Source: Asticcacaulis sp. YBE204
GTDB taxonomy: Bacteria; Pseudomonadota; Alphaproteobacteria; Caulobacterales; Caulobacteraceae
Direction: 5' to 3'
Assembly (NCBI RefSeq): GCF_000495855.1
Contig: NZ_AWGF01000001.1
Coordinates: forward strand, 620,001-684,000
Length of the DNA stretch: 64,000 nucleotides
The translations under genes were made by a program, and so were the position numbers. How positions within the stretch are numbered: the stretch's first letter is position 1; each line of letters begins with the position of its first letter. The notes under the pieces are model-generated. The model did no database searches. It was given only the letters and a program-made list of their open reading frames with translations, and was not told the DNA's origin. Positions 8,609 to 19,673 of this stretch are shown in pieces.

Positions 8609-9273
8609 TGCGGCGTCTCGTTGCCGTGCTTCTGATCGTGGTGTTGTGGGGGGCGGGCCTGCTGGCCTTTGCCGATCGCGTCATCGACTCCACGCCCGCC
8701 GATGAGCCGGAGGCGGCCGCCGACGCCATCGTCGTGCTGACCGGGGCGTCGGACATGCGCATCAAGGAAGGCATGCGGCTGCTGGAGCGGCGCAAGGGGG
8801 CGCGGATGCTGATTTCCGGCGTCAATCGCGAAGTCACCCGCGACGAACTGCTCACCGTCACCGAAGGCAATAAGCGGTTGTATGAATGCTGCGTCGATCT
8901 GGGCTATGAGGCGCAGACGACGCTCGGCAACGCGCACGAAGTCGCCGAATGGGCCAAGGCCAAAGGCTTCAAGGATTTGATCGTGGTGACGTCCGACTAC
9001 CACATGCCGCGCAGTTTGCTGGAGATCAAGGCGACCCTGCCCGGCGCGACGCTGCATCCCTATCCGGTCGCCACGCCGTCCCTGGACGCGCGGGCGTGGT
9101 GGAAATCGGGTTCGGGCAGCCGGACTCTGGTCATCGAATATTCGAAATATCTTGCCATACTGGGCCGCGATATGCTGTTGAGCGTCAAGGGCCTGTTCAG
9201 CAAGGACAAGCCACAGACAGACGCGGCAACGACGCAAAGAGCGGGGGCCGCGTCGGAAGGTTCGGCATCGTGA
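8608..9273 (+). CDS. YdcF/SanA/ElyC-family (DUF218) membrane protein
   Basis: A 221-residue protein with one N-terminal membrane segment (about residues 5-23), then a DUF218 domain. Landmarks are DAIVVLTGAS near the start, ARMLISGVN, and DLIVVTSDYHMPRS, which matches the conserved S-x-Y-H-x-x-R-x of the family. SanA and ElyC relatives affect envelope integrity in enterobacteria; the biochemical role is unsettled. The ATG at 8608 overlaps the ftsX stop by one base, and its own TGA is embedded in the GTGA of plsC. A Thr/Ala/Ser-rich tail closes the protein. Confidence 0.87.
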   Translation: MRRLVAVLLIVVLWGAGLLAFADRVIDSTPADEPEAAADAIVVLTGASDMRIKEGMRLLERRKGARMLISGVNREVTRDELLTVTEGNKRLYECCVDLGYEAQTTLGNAHEVAEWAKAKGFKDLIVVTSDYHMPRSLLEIKATLPGATLHPYPVATPSLDARAWWKSGSGSRTLVIEYSKYLAILGRDMLLSVKGLFSKDKPQTDAATTQRAGAASEGSAS

Positions 9274-9995
9274 ATTTCATGCGTTCGGTACTCTACGTCG
9301 TCTGGCTGTACGGCGCCGTCGCCGTGGTCGGTCTACTCGGCGTACCCTTCATGCTGATGTCACGCTCGTGGGGCATGACCGTCATCCGTATCTGGGCGAA
9401 GACCGCCCTGTGGGGGCTGCGCGTCATCTGCGGCGTCAAGGTCGAGTTTCGTGGGTTGGAGCATCGACCCACGGGGGCGGCGATCATCGCGGGCAAGCAC
9501 CTCAGCATGCTCGACACGATTGCACCGTTTGTGGTGCTGGATAAGACCTGCTTCATCCTCAAGAAAGAGCTGACCTGGCTGCCGTTTTTCGGTTGGTATA
9601 TCTGGCGGACGAAGATGATCCCGATCCAGCGCAAGGATGCGGCGAAAGCGCTGAAAGCCATGGTCGCCGATACGCGCGACCGCCTCGAAGACGGGCGTCA
9701 GATCGTGATCTTCCCGGAAGGCACACGGTCGGAGATCGGTGAGGACGCGGCCTATAAGCCGGGCGTCGCCGCACTCTATCGCGATGTGGAATATCCCTGT
9801 CACCTGATGGCGACCAATTCCGGCCAGTTCTGGCCGGCGCACGGCATTACGCGTACACCGGGGACGGTGGTGTTCGAATTCCTGCCGCCGGTGCCTGCCG
9901 GTCTGAAACGCGGCGAATTCATGAGCGAGATCAAGATGCGGCTGGAAACGGCATCCAATACACTGATCGCGGAACAGGCTGAAAAATCGAAGTAA
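9270..9995 (+). CDS. plsC: 1-acyl-sn-glycerol-3-phosphate acyltransferase
   Basis: Makes phosphatidic acid from lysophosphatidic acid at the inner membrane. The HX4D catalytic motif is HLSMLD (about residue 76), followed by the substrate motif FPEGTRS. A hydrophobic N-terminal segment anchors it. The GTG at 9270 is preferred because it overlaps the preceding stop as GTGA and gives a 241-residue protein of normal size; an ATG four codons later is possible. It is the last gene of the ftsE operon. Confidence 0.92.
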   Translation: MNFMRSVLYVVWLYGAVAVVGLLGVPFMLMSRSWGMTVIRIWAKTALWGLRVICGVKVEFRGLEHRPTGAAIIAGKHLSMLDTIAPFVVLDKTCFILKKELTWLPFFGWYIWRTKMIPIQRKDAAKALKAMVADTRDRLEDGRQIVIFPEGTRSEIGEDAAYKPGVAALYRDVEYPCHLMATNSGQFWPAHGITRTPGTVVFEFLPPVPAGLKRGEFMSEIKMRLETASNTLIAEQAEKSK

Positions 9996-10024
9996 GTTAG
10001 TGCTAAGTCAAGAGCGGTTGAGGT

Positions 10025-10189
10025 ATCTCCCTCCTCCCTACGTAGTGGGGAGGTGGCAGGCTGCGGAGCAGACTGACGGAGGGGTATAACACCAGCCCAT
10101 TCAGCGCGCTGAAAAGCATGGCGGTGTACCCCTTCCGCCTCAACGCTATGCGCTTCGGCACCTCCCCACTGCGTAGGGAGGAGGGAGAT
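10025..10189. repeat. Long inverted repeat (REP/MITE-like), second type
   Basis: Arms at 10025-10087 and 10127-10189 are reverse complements over most of their length. The outer ends read ATCTCCCTCCTCCCTACG and both arms contain GTGGGGAGGTG and a GGGGTA inner end. The centre carries the small palindrome TCAGCGCGCTGA (10101-10112). It fills nearly the whole gap between plsC and the Cys-rich gene. Such elements are widespread dispersed repeats; here it could act as a terminator for both convergent genes. Confidence 0.8.
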
Positions 10190-10209
10190 GCTTCTATCTA
10201 TTATCTGTT

Positions 10210-10413
10210 TTAGTGCGCGGTGGCCGCCGTACACTTCTTCTTGCACTCGACCCAGGCGGCGAGACACTTGTTCTGGTCCTTGCCGCCTTTTTGGCAAGCG
10301 GCATAGATTTCATTGCATTTTTTCTTGCAGTCGGCGGCCTGGGCATAGACGACCCCCGCTGACAATACCGACACGACCACGACGGCCGCAGCGACCTTAC
10401 GCACGTACTTCAT
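10210..10413 (-). CDS. Small secreted Cys-rich protein
   Basis: A 67-residue protein. The ATG at 10413 is chosen because CCAAGGGAGG lies just upstream (10420-10429) and gives a clean signal peptide, MKYVRKVAAAVVVVSVLSAG to VYAQA. The mature part is about 40 residues with five Cys in CKKKC, AAC, C and ECKKKC spacing, plus many Lys. The pattern C-x3-C ... C ... C ... C-x3-C looks like a twin CX3C helical hairpin held by disulfides. The family is not recognised. A hairpin repeat lies 40 bases upstream of the start. Confidence 0.75.
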   Translation of the reverse strand: MKYVRKVAAAVVVVSVLSAGVVYAQAADCKKKCNEIYAACQKGGKDQNKCLAAWVECKKKCTAATAH

Positions 10414-10453
10414 CGGACGCCTCCCTTGGCGATTCATCTGTCTTTTCCTGATC

Positions 10454-10495
10454 GCGCAGTGATTCCGAAAACCGCTACACACTTTTCGGATGCGC
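10454..10495. repeat. Asymmetric hairpin repeat, copy 2 (opposite orientation)
   Basis: Outer arms GCGCA (10454-10458) and TGCGC (10491-10495), inner arms TCCGAAAA (10464-10471) and TTTTCGGA (10483-10490), loop reading GTGTGTAGCGG on the minus strand, and a 5-base one-sided bulge. The same architecture as the copies at 5505 and 33844. It lies 40 bases upstream of the Cys-rich gene's start. Confidence 0.78.
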
Positions 10496-10644
10496 TATCG
10501 TGACGCTGTTTTTCCGGACGTCCGGCAGCGTTCTTTTCCCTTTGCACGTCTTTAAACGGCTCAGTGCGGCGGAGTGTAACTCAATTCTGGGATTCGCCAA
10601 GAGGGAGAATAACGACGGTATCTTGTTGCCGTAAGGGAAGGCGT

Positions 10645-10770
10645 CTATCTGGTCGCTTCGGCACGGCTGTCGGCGGGCAGCAGCAACAGGGCCGGCAGGG
10701 CCGCCGCGGCCAGTAAGCCGATGCTGACCAATGCCGCACGCACCGTTGGGCTTTTCAACGCGCGCCTCAT
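10645..10770 (-). CDS. Tiny membrane or signal-peptide-like protein, translationally coupled
   Basis: A 41-codon frame whose ATG (10768-10770) overlaps the stop of the upstream gene as ATGA. It reads MRRALKSPTVRAALVSIG, then a run of Leu/Ala through about residue 32, and ends PADSRAEATR. The form is a positively charged N-terminus plus one hydrophobic segment. The overlap with the preceding gene and normal codon use argue that it is real, but nothing identifies its function and it could be a decayed remnant. Confidence 0.45.
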   Translation of the reverse strand: MRRALKSPTVRAALVSIGLLAAAALPALLLLPADSRAEATR

Positions 10771-11603
10771 GGCTTCTCGAATTCCTGCACGATCTTCAGA
10801 ACGGCGATCTGCATGATCAGCTCGGCGTTCTTGTCCAGTTCACCGGTATCGTCGATGCGCATCTGGGTCAGTTTGCGCTGGGCATCGGTGTCGTTGACCA
10901 AGGTCAGATGGACCAGTTCGTCGCGCGTCAGGTTCTGGGCGTGCTGGCGGGCGCTGACCATCAATATCTTGTCGCCGAGTTCCGTGGCCACCACCGCCGC
11001 GATGCTGGCCAGACGGTAACGGTCGGCCTCGCTGAGCGCGTTGAGGTCGATATATTTGCCGACCTCGGCCACGATCAGGCGCATATGCACTTCGTTGACG
11101 AAGTGGCGGATGATCGCCTCGGTGCCGTCGACTTCCAGCAGGCGCTGGGCGAGGCCGAGGCGGTCGTCGAAGCTGCCGTCGCCCTTGGGGGCGGCGACCG
11201 GCGTCTGGGTGGCGACCAGAACCGGCTTCGGCGTATTATCGATCATCTCGATGGAAGGCGCGATCTGGGCCTTGACGGAGGTCTGCACCTCTTCCTTGGC
11301 CGCAGGCGCCAGATTATCGCCTTTCATCAGGTCCTTGTACGGCACCGGCGCGGCGGGCGTGTCGCGCACCGAGTCGTAGGGCAGGGGGGCAGCGGGCTGG
11401 AACGGCAGCGGCGCTTCGGGCGCGGCGATCGGCCGGTTTTGCAGCTTCTTCACCGGTTTCGGCGCGGTGACGATATTCGCACCGGGTTCCTTGAGCGGAA
11501 CCGGCGTCTGCGCCACGGCGGCAAACGATACGCTCATCATCAGGCCTGCGCACAGACCGGCCATCTTCGTTTTAACTGACAAAACCCTGAACCCCCACAT
11601 CAT
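10767..11603 (-). CDS. Secreted DUF2059-like helical protein
   Basis: A 278-residue exported protein; the signal peptide ends near FAAVAQ. Residues about 30-130 are a Pro/Ala/Lys-rich linker (PVPLKEPGAN, PAAPLPYDSV). The C-terminal 130 residues are helical, with repeated L-x-x-L patterns and ARQHAQNLTRDELVHLTLVN, resembling DUF2059 proteins, a weak match. The gene just upstream (11634-12278) has the same layout, so the two are probably paralogues. Its stop overlaps the start of a 41-codon frame. Function unknown. Confidence 0.65.
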   Translation of the reverse strand: MMWGFRVLSVKTKMAGLCAGLMMSVSFAAVAQTPVPLKEPGANIVTAPKPVKKLQNRPIAAPEAPLPFQPAAPLPYDSVRDTPAAPVPYKDLMKGDNLAPAAKEEVQTSVKAQIAPSIEMIDNTPKPVLVATQTPVAAPKGDGSFDDRLGLAQRLLEVDGTEAIIRHFVNEVHMRLIVAEVGKYIDLNALSEADRYRLASIAAVVATELGDKILMVSARQHAQNLTRDELVHLTLVNDTDAQRKLTQMRIDDTGELDKNAELIMQIAVLKIVQEFEKP

Positions 11604-11633
11604 ACGCCCCGATAATTCCAGATGGTCCGTGTA

Positions 11634-12278
11634 TCAGGACGAGATCGACTGCTGGAACGTCTTGATGATCTTGACCACCGCGTCGACCATGAAGCCCTGA
11701 ATCTGTTGGGCGCTGGCTTCGGGATTGGCGAATTTCCCGGCATTGTACTTCGCCGCCGCCAGACCGGAATTGGCGTTGATCAGCGACACGATCTCTTCTT
11801 CCTCGAAGCCCGCGGCCTGAGCCGTGGCTATCTGGTCGATGATGGTGACCTCGGCCTCTTTCAGCACGCGGTCGGCGATCTGGTCGAACTTGGCTTCTTC
11901 GGATGGCAGAAGGCTTTTCTTGCCCTGACGCTCAAGGATGACCAGCTTGACCGCCGCCTTGGTGTTGGCGAGGATCATGCGCACGTTCTTGGCCGTGCCG
12001 TTCAGTTCCATGAGCTGTTTGTAAAGTACGACCTTGCGCGTCTTTTTCGCGGCGGCGGCCTTGTCCTCGATGGCCACCGTTGAGGCGGCGGTACCTTCGG
12101 CCTTGGGCGCCATGCCGATCAGGGCCGGGTCGATGACCAGCTTGGGCGCGCTGGGCGCTTCGGGCGACAGGAACGAGCCCTGCAAGGACGGCGGCACCAG
12201 CGTTTCCGCCGAAACCGCGCCCGCCGAGGTCATAAGCCCCAGCGCCATGATTGCCCAAACCTGTCCACGTACCGCCAT
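11634..12278 (-). CDS. Secreted DUF2059-like helical protein (paralogue of the next gene)
   Basis: A 214-residue exported protein. I prefer the ATG at 12278 because GGGGGTTGTT precedes it and the product starts MAVRGQVWAIM with a signal peptide ending near AVSA; a start at 12302 has no ribosome site. A Pro/Ala linker leads into a Lys-rich helical domain with GFEEEEIVSLINANSGLAAA, similar in position to the F-x-x-E-E-L-x-x-L motif of DUF2059. It is 30 bases upstream of its probable paralogue and downstream of secA's convergent-free end. Role unknown. Confidence 0.62.
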   Translation of the reverse strand: MAVRGQVWAIMALGLMTSAGAVSAETLVPPSLQGSFLSPEAPSAPKLVIDPALIGMAPKAEGTAASTVAIEDKAAAAKKTRKVVLYKQLMELNGTAKNVRMILANTKAAVKLVILERQGKKSLLPSEEAKFDQIADRVLKEAEVTIIDQIATAQAAGFEEEEIVSLINANSGLAAAKYNAGKFANPEASAQQIQGFMVDAVVKIIKTFQQSISS

Positions 12279-12327
12279 AACAACCCCCAAACCCCTTCGC
12301 ATAAGCGAACGGTAAAGAGGACGTTAA

Positions 12328-15174
<2,847 letters not shown>

Positions 15175-15449
15175 GAGAAACCCGATAAATGTCTAATTAA
15201 TCTGCCCTACGGCGTCCTGTCCCGTTTCCGCATTTAGCGAAATATCAAGGTCTTCGGCGTAAGGCTTTTAAGGCAGATAGGTAAAAGGTGACGCTTTTCA
15301 AGCGCGGGGACTGACTTAAGCGCGGCGCGGGCCTATGTCAACGATGAAGGGGTTTTCCCCTTTATGGCAAAAGGCTCTTGCGGACCCGACGGTTTGAATG
15401 GCTAATAGGCGCGGTTTTGTGTGCGCGTATAGACTGGGGATAGTTTATA

Positions 15450-16562
15450 ATGGGGCGATGGACAGGCTTTAAGGCGTGTTTGGCGGTCGTGGCGTTAACT
15501 GTGACGCTGGCGGCGTGCGACAAGCCGACGCTGGACGAACGTCCGCCCGAACCCGGCGACGTCGCCGTGGCGCGCATCGACGGCCATACGGTGTGGGCGT
15601 CGGATGTGCGTTATGAAGCCATCCAGCAGGGCCTGATCGGTGAAGGCGAGCCGCTCGATATCGCCTCGCCGCTGTTCCGTCGCACGCTTGAAGAGGTCAT
15701 CGACCAGAAGCTCCTGGCGCGCGCGGCGATCGCCAAGGGGCTGGACCGTACCGATCTGGCGCAGCGCCGCATCGCGGCGGCGCGTGAGGACATTCTGGGG
15801 CACATGCTGCTCGAATCCTCGGTCGATGCCGCCATCGACGACAAGAAGGTCAAGGATCTTTACGACGAACAGGTCAAGCTGTCGGAAAAATCCGAGGAAA
15901 TCCGCGCGCGCCTGATCCTTGTCAAGACCAAGGACGAGGCCGACAATGTGGTACGTCAGATTCAGGGCGGCGCCCTGTTCGAGGCGCTGGCGATGGAACG
16001 CTCCATCGATCAGGCGACGCGCTTCAACGGCGGCGACATGGGCTATTTCACCACCGATGTCATCCCGGCGGCCTATCGCGGCGCATTGCTGAACGCCAAG
16101 CCGGGGCAGGCCGTAGGACCGGTGCAGATCGACGGCGGCTGGGCGGTGTTCAAGGTCGAGGAGCGTCGTCCGGAACAGCCCATGACGCTGGAGGACGCGC
16201 GCCCCGGCATCATGTCGGCGCTCAAGCTTGAACAGGTGCGCGGTTTGTTGCAGGGCTTGCGCGATGGGGCCCGCGTCGAAATGCTGGTCAAGGATATGGG
16301 CAGCGGCAATGAACGCGAACCGGCTTCGGCGCCGAAGGACGTGCCGCCCGCGGGCGACGACGCGTCGGCTGCCGGGGATGAAGCGTCCGAAGATGCGCCG
16401 GTATCTTCGTCTTCGTCAGCGTCTAAGGCCACTGTGAAACCGGCGGCGCAAAAGAATGCCACCAAGAGCGCGGCGAAACCGCTGGCCTATTCGCAATCGC
16501 TCAATGACGGCACGGGTACGAAAACCAAGCTGCTGGCGACGGCCAAACCGGCGTCGAATTGA
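15450..16562 (+). CDS. Parvulin-type peptidyl-prolyl isomerase lipoprotein
   Basis: Predicted periplasmic folding factor of the SurA/PrsA class. The N-terminus is a lipoprotein signal with lipobox LAAC (Cys about residue 24). A SurA-N-like helical region follows (about 45-140), then a PpiC domain (about 150-245) with ARLILVKTKDEADNV, GGDMGYFTTD and PGQAVGPVQ. The last 100 residues are Ala/Ser/Lys/Pro-rich and disordered. ATG at 15450 is used; the frame has no other good start. Its location between divergent secA and argJ suits a role in handling exported proteins. A weak GC stem and T-run near 16608-16630 may end the transcript. Confidence 0.9.
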   Translation: MGRWTGFKACLAVVALTVTLAACDKPTLDERPPEPGDVAVARIDGHTVWASDVRYEAIQQGLIGEGEPLDIASPLFRRTLEEVIDQKLLARAAIAKGLDRTDLAQRRIAAAREDILGHMLLESSVDAAIDDKKVKDLYDEQVKLSEKSEEIRARLILVKTKDEADNVVRQIQGGALFEALAMERSIDQATRFNGGDMGYFTTDVIPAAYRGALLNAKPGQAVGPVQIDGGWAVFKVEERRPEQPMTLEDARPGIMSALKLEQVRGLLQGLRDGARVEMLVKDMGSGNEREPASAPKDVPPAGDDASAAGDEASEDAPVSSSSSASKATVKPAAQKNATKSAAKPLAYSQSLNDGTGTKTKLLATAKPASN

Positions 16563-16658
16563 TCAATCCGGATTTGCGCTAACAAAAGTCTTCACAGGGT
16601 CACAAATAGGGGGTAATCCGCCCTTTTTGACCAACCTCTCTGGTGGAGTGCATAGCGC

Positions 16659-18089
16659 ATGACCAAGCCCCCTTCCTCTGGCAAATCGACGGATCAAACG
16701 ACCCCGGCGGCCAGCCATGACCGAGGGATCGGCGGCGCGTTCGACGCTCTGAAAAAAGTGGTGCAAACCGGGGCCGAACTTGTTGGCGTGCATCCCTCAA
16801 CGCCAGCCGCCGAAGCGCCCCAGAATCAAAATAAGCCCGTCACCGGTAAACCCGGACTGGCCGTGTCGCCTCTGGCCGTGCCGTTGCCCGCCATGCCGCC
16901 GGTCAACGGTGTCGAGATCGCCATCGGTCAGGCGGGGTTCTACAAGCATGCGCGCCCCGATTTGCTGGTCATGAAATTCGCCGAAGGGACCACGGCGGCG
17001 GGCGTCTTCACGCGCCACACCATTGGCTCCGCCCCCGTTGATTGGTGCAAGAAGCAACTGACGGCCAATGAAGGCAATGAAATCCGCGCCCTGGTCGTCA
17101 ATGCCGGTTGCGCCAATGCCTTTACGGGCAAGCTGGGGGCCGACGCCGCCCGCCGTACCGCCGCGGCCCTGTCGCGGCGTCTGGATTGCCGTCAGCGCGA
17201 TATCCTGCTCGCGTCGACCGGCGTCATCGGCGTCGTGCTGGACGATGCCAAAATCGCCGCGCAACTGCCGCTGATCGAAGACACCTTCAGGGCCGATGCG
17301 TGGCACGACGCCGCGCAAGCCATCATGACCACTGACACCTTCCCCAAGGGTGCTTATGAGACCGCCCTGATCGATGGCATCGAAGTGAAGATCGCCGGGA
17401 TTGCCAAGGGCTCGGGCATGATCGCGCCGGACATGGCGACCATGCTGGCCTTTATCGTTACCGATGCGACCCTCTCGGCGGGTGTGCTGCAAAGCCTGCT
17501 CGGTCTCTATACGCGCACGACCTTCAACGCCGTAACGGTGGACGGCGACACCTCGACCAACGACACGGCGCTGCTGTTCGCCACGGGGGCCGCAGGGGCC
17601 GTGAAGATCAGCCGCGCGGGCGACAAGCGTCTGGCCGACTTCCGCGACAAGCTGGAAAAGGTCATGCACAATCTGGCCACGCAACTGATCCGCGACGGCG
17701 AAGGCGCGACCAAGTTCGTCAAGGTCACGGTGACCGGGGCATCCTCGCCCGCTTCGGCACGCAAGATCGCCAAGTCGATCGCCGAAAGCCCGCTGTGCAA
17801 GACCGCCTGGGCGGGTGAAGACGCCAACTGGGGCCGCATCGTCATGGCGGTCGGCAAGACCGAGGAAGAGGTCGATCGCGACCATATCGCCATCCGCTTT
17901 GGCGACCTTGTGGCCGCCGAACACGGCGCGGTATCGCTCACCTACGACGAAGCCGCTATGAGCGCCTATATGAAGAAGCAGGACCTTGAGATCGCCGTCG
18001 ATGTCGGCGTCGGTCGCGGCTCGGCGCACGTCTATACCTGCGACCTGACGCATGGGTATATCAGCATCAACGGCGATTACCGCAGCTAA
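16659..18089 (+). CDS. argJ: Bifunctional ornithine/glutamate acetyltransferase ArgJ
   Basis: Catalyses the cyclic step of arginine synthesis, moving acetyl from N-acetylornithine to glutamate. The autocleavage site is the Ala-Thr in PDMATMLAFIVTDA; Thr becomes the nucleophile of the beta chain. TDTFPKG, NSITVDGD-like NAVTVDGDTSTND and AWAGEDANWGR are also typical. The protein is 476 residues against the usual 400-415: about 65 extra N-terminal residues, Lys/Pro/Ala-rich, precede the conserved PPVNGVEIAIG. A ribosome site GGTGGAG before 16659 and no later Met support the long start. The extension's role is unknown. Confidence 0.95.
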   Translation: MTKPPSSGKSTDQTTPAASHDRGIGGAFDALKKVVQTGAELVGVHPSTPAAEAPQNQNKPVTGKPGLAVSPLAVPLPAMPPVNGVEIAIGQAGFYKHARPDLLVMKFAEGTTAAGVFTRHTIGSAPVDWCKKQLTANEGNEIRALVVNAGCANAFTGKLGADAARRTAAALSRRLDCRQRDILLASTGVIGVVLDDAKIAAQLPLIEDTFRADAWHDAAQAIMTTDTFPKGAYETALIDGIEVKIAGIAKGSGMIAPDMATMLAFIVTDATLSAGVLQSLLGLYTRTTFNAVTVDGDTSTNDTALLFATGAAGAVKISRAGDKRLADFRDKLEKVMHNLATQLIRDGEGATKFVKVTVTGASSPASARKIAKSIAESPLCKTAWAGEDANWGRIVMAVGKTEEEVDRDHIAIRFGDLVAAEHGAVSLTYDEAAMSAYMKKQDLEIAVDVGVGRGSAHVYTCDLTHGYISINGDYRS

Positions 18090-18129
18090 TATTCCCTTTC
18101 AGGGGTAGCGCGGGAGGACTGAACGGGCA

Positions 18130-18558
18130 ATGGAAGAAAAGCTGGAACCTCTGTCGCCAGACGATATTTCCTCACTTGAAGCGCAGCGAATCTGGGTTCG
18201 TGACCACTACGAACCAGAGGCGCGCCATAAATTCGAAACCGTTGACGGTAAACTTCATCTTCTCGACGTGATCCTGCGAGAGAAGTGGATCGATGCCGAA
18301 GAAACTTGGAAACTCCAAAGTTTGGGCGTCGTCTTTGGCGATGTGCTGGTTCAGGAATATGGCTGTCAATGGATCATGGTTGAAGACCAGTATGGGCGTG
18401 ATCCCTGTCTTTGCATCCCCCGGACAGCAATTAAACTCTTTCCCCTGACCATGATTTCGAAACGCGTGGAGCAGGGCGAGGAGGTTGATGTGCGTGATTT
18501 TTACGAAGAGATGTTTGCGTTAATCGAAGACATGAAGGCTGAATACAGGGTCCAGTGA
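18130..18558 (+). CDS. DUF3806-like protein
   Basis: A 142-residue soluble protein without signal peptide. It has LGVVFGDVLVQEYGCQWIMVED, CIPRTAIKLFPLTMISKRVE and an acidic N-terminus, resembling DUF3806. Codon use is less GC-rich than in argJ. With the toxin-antitoxin module and the next gene it makes a block between argJ and mutT, which are neighbours in many alphaproteobacteria, so this block may be a later insertion. Function unknown. Confidence 0.7.
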   Translation: MEEKLEPLSPDDISSLEAQRIWVRDHYEPEARHKFETVDGKLHLLDVILREKWIDAEETWKLQSLGVVFGDVLVQEYGCQWIMVEDQYGRDPCLCIPRTAIKLFPLTMISKRVEQGEEVDVRDFYEEMFALIEDMKAEYRVQ

Positions 18559-18611
18559 GCTTCGATTGATATGGCCATCAAACGGTCTATATTGACGTCT
18601 GAGGCTTTGCC

Positions 18612-18869
18612 ATGTTCATTTCTGTTACCGACGCCAAGGCGCAACTCACCGATCTCGTCCGCCGCGCGGAAGCCGGTGAAGAGGTCACGCTGACCCGGCA
18701 TGGCCATGCGGCGGTGCGGCTGGTGCCCGTCAAACCGAAACTGACACCGGAACAGCGGCGCAAAATTCTTGACGATTTCAAAGCCTCTATCGAAGGCAAG
18801 GTCTTTCCGGGACCGGACGCGGCCCACTCCGCCGATTTTCTCTATGGCGATGATGGCTTGCCCGGATGA
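18612..18869 (+). CDS. Phd/YefM-family antitoxin
   Basis: An 85-residue type II antitoxin. The N-terminal fold is clear: MFISVTDAKAQLTDLVRRAE then GEEVTLTRHGHAAVRLVP, the DNA-binding Phd/YefM domain. The C-terminal half (from about 45) should wrap the toxin. Its stop overlaps the toxin start as ATGA, the standard antitoxin-toxin coupling. Members repress their own promoter, so an operator is expected just upstream of 18612. The antitoxin is intact although its toxin gene is not. Confidence 0.88.
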   Translation: MFISVTDAKAQLTDLVRRAEAGEEVTLTRHGHAAVRLVPVKPKLTPEQRRKILDDFKASIEGKVFPGPDAAHSADFLYGDDGLPG

Positions 18870-19238
18870 TCGTCGTCGATAGTTCGGCGCTGATGGCCAT
18901 CGTGCAAGACGAGCCTTTGGCCAATGCTTGTCGCCTATGCGGACAGACTTTTCATGTCGGCGGCGGTACTGGCCGAAGTGTCGGCGGTGGCCGGAAACCG
19001 GGGCTTTTTGCCGAGCTTGCAGACCCTGATGGATCGGATGGACATCGAGGTCGTTCCGGTGGACGAGCACACGGCGGAACTGGTCACGGCCGCCTATATG
19101 ATCTGGGGCAAAGGGCGTCACCGGGAATCGCTCAATCTGATGGATTGCTTTTCCTACGCGACGGCGAAAGCCTTTGACTGCCCGCTTTTGTTCGTCGGCA
19201 ACGACTTTTCCCACACCGATATTGTGAGCGCTATCTAA
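18866..19238 (+). pseudogene. VapC-like PIN-domain toxin, frameshifted
   Basis: The PIN-domain RNase is split between two frames. The first frame gives MIVVDSSALMAIVQDEPLAN (first catalytic Asp), then turns to nonsense. The +1 frame continues with LVAYADRLFMSAAVLAEVSA, and later IWGKGRHRESLNLMDCFSYA and VGNDFSHTD, carrying the remaining acidic residues. The break is near 18923-18945. A one-base gain or a short deletion such as 8 or 11 bases would explain it; spacing between DEP and MSAA is a few residues short of usual. A programmed frameshift is unlikely since no slippery run is seen. Sequencing error remains possible. Confidence 0.8.
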
Positions 19239-19244
19239 ACCGGC

Positions 19245-19673
19245 TTAAGGCGCGACCTCGTCCGGCGTCAGGTCGCGCAAGGTAATATGCTGGCCTTTCC
19301 AGCCCTGCGTCGTGCGGAACATGACGACGGCAACGACGTACGGGGCGCGATCGTTGAACAGGATATATTTGCGATAGACGAGGTTTGAGCCCAGCGCATT
19401 TTCCTCGACCTTTTCGTATTTGATCGGCTCGACGAAATATTCGGCGACCTGCTTGGTGAGGCCGACCAGATTGCGCTGAAGCTGCGCCTGCTCGCTGATC
19501 AGCGGCAGCATGAAGGTGGTATAGGCTTCGTCATATTGTTTGGCATTGACCTTGACCATGAAGCCGTCGAAGGCCTGATCGATGGCTTTTGAGTCTGCGG
19601 CGCTGACTTCAGCCGATGCCGACAAGGGCAGCCACAGGAACAGGCTGATAAAAAGGCTAATCAAGGTTTTCAT
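19245..19673 (-). CDS. Exported protein, possibly NTF2-like (DUF4019-type)
   Basis: A 142-residue protein. The ATG at 19673 is chosen for the ribosome site GAGGGGG and the signal peptide MKTLISLFISLFLWLPLSASA. The mature part is one small domain: an N-terminal helix (DQAFDGFMVKVNAKQYDEAY), then strands with YRKYILFND, YVVAVVMFRT and GWKGQHITLRDL. This resembles small periplasmic NTF2-like proteins, a tentative match. It converges on the broken toxin gene and is divergent from mutT. Confidence 0.6.
   Translation of the reverse strand: MKTLISLFISLFLWLPLSASAEVSAADSKAIDQAFDGFMVKVNAKQYDEAYTTFMLPLISEQAQLQRNLVGLTKQVAEYFVEPIKYEKVEENALGSNLVYRKYILFNDRAPYVVAVVMFRTTQGWKGQHITLRDLTPDEVAP

Noticed and set aside
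16608-16630. Weak GGGG/CCCC stem followed by TTTTT after the parvulin gene
   Set aside because: Stem of only four to five pairs; not strong enough to list as a terminator.
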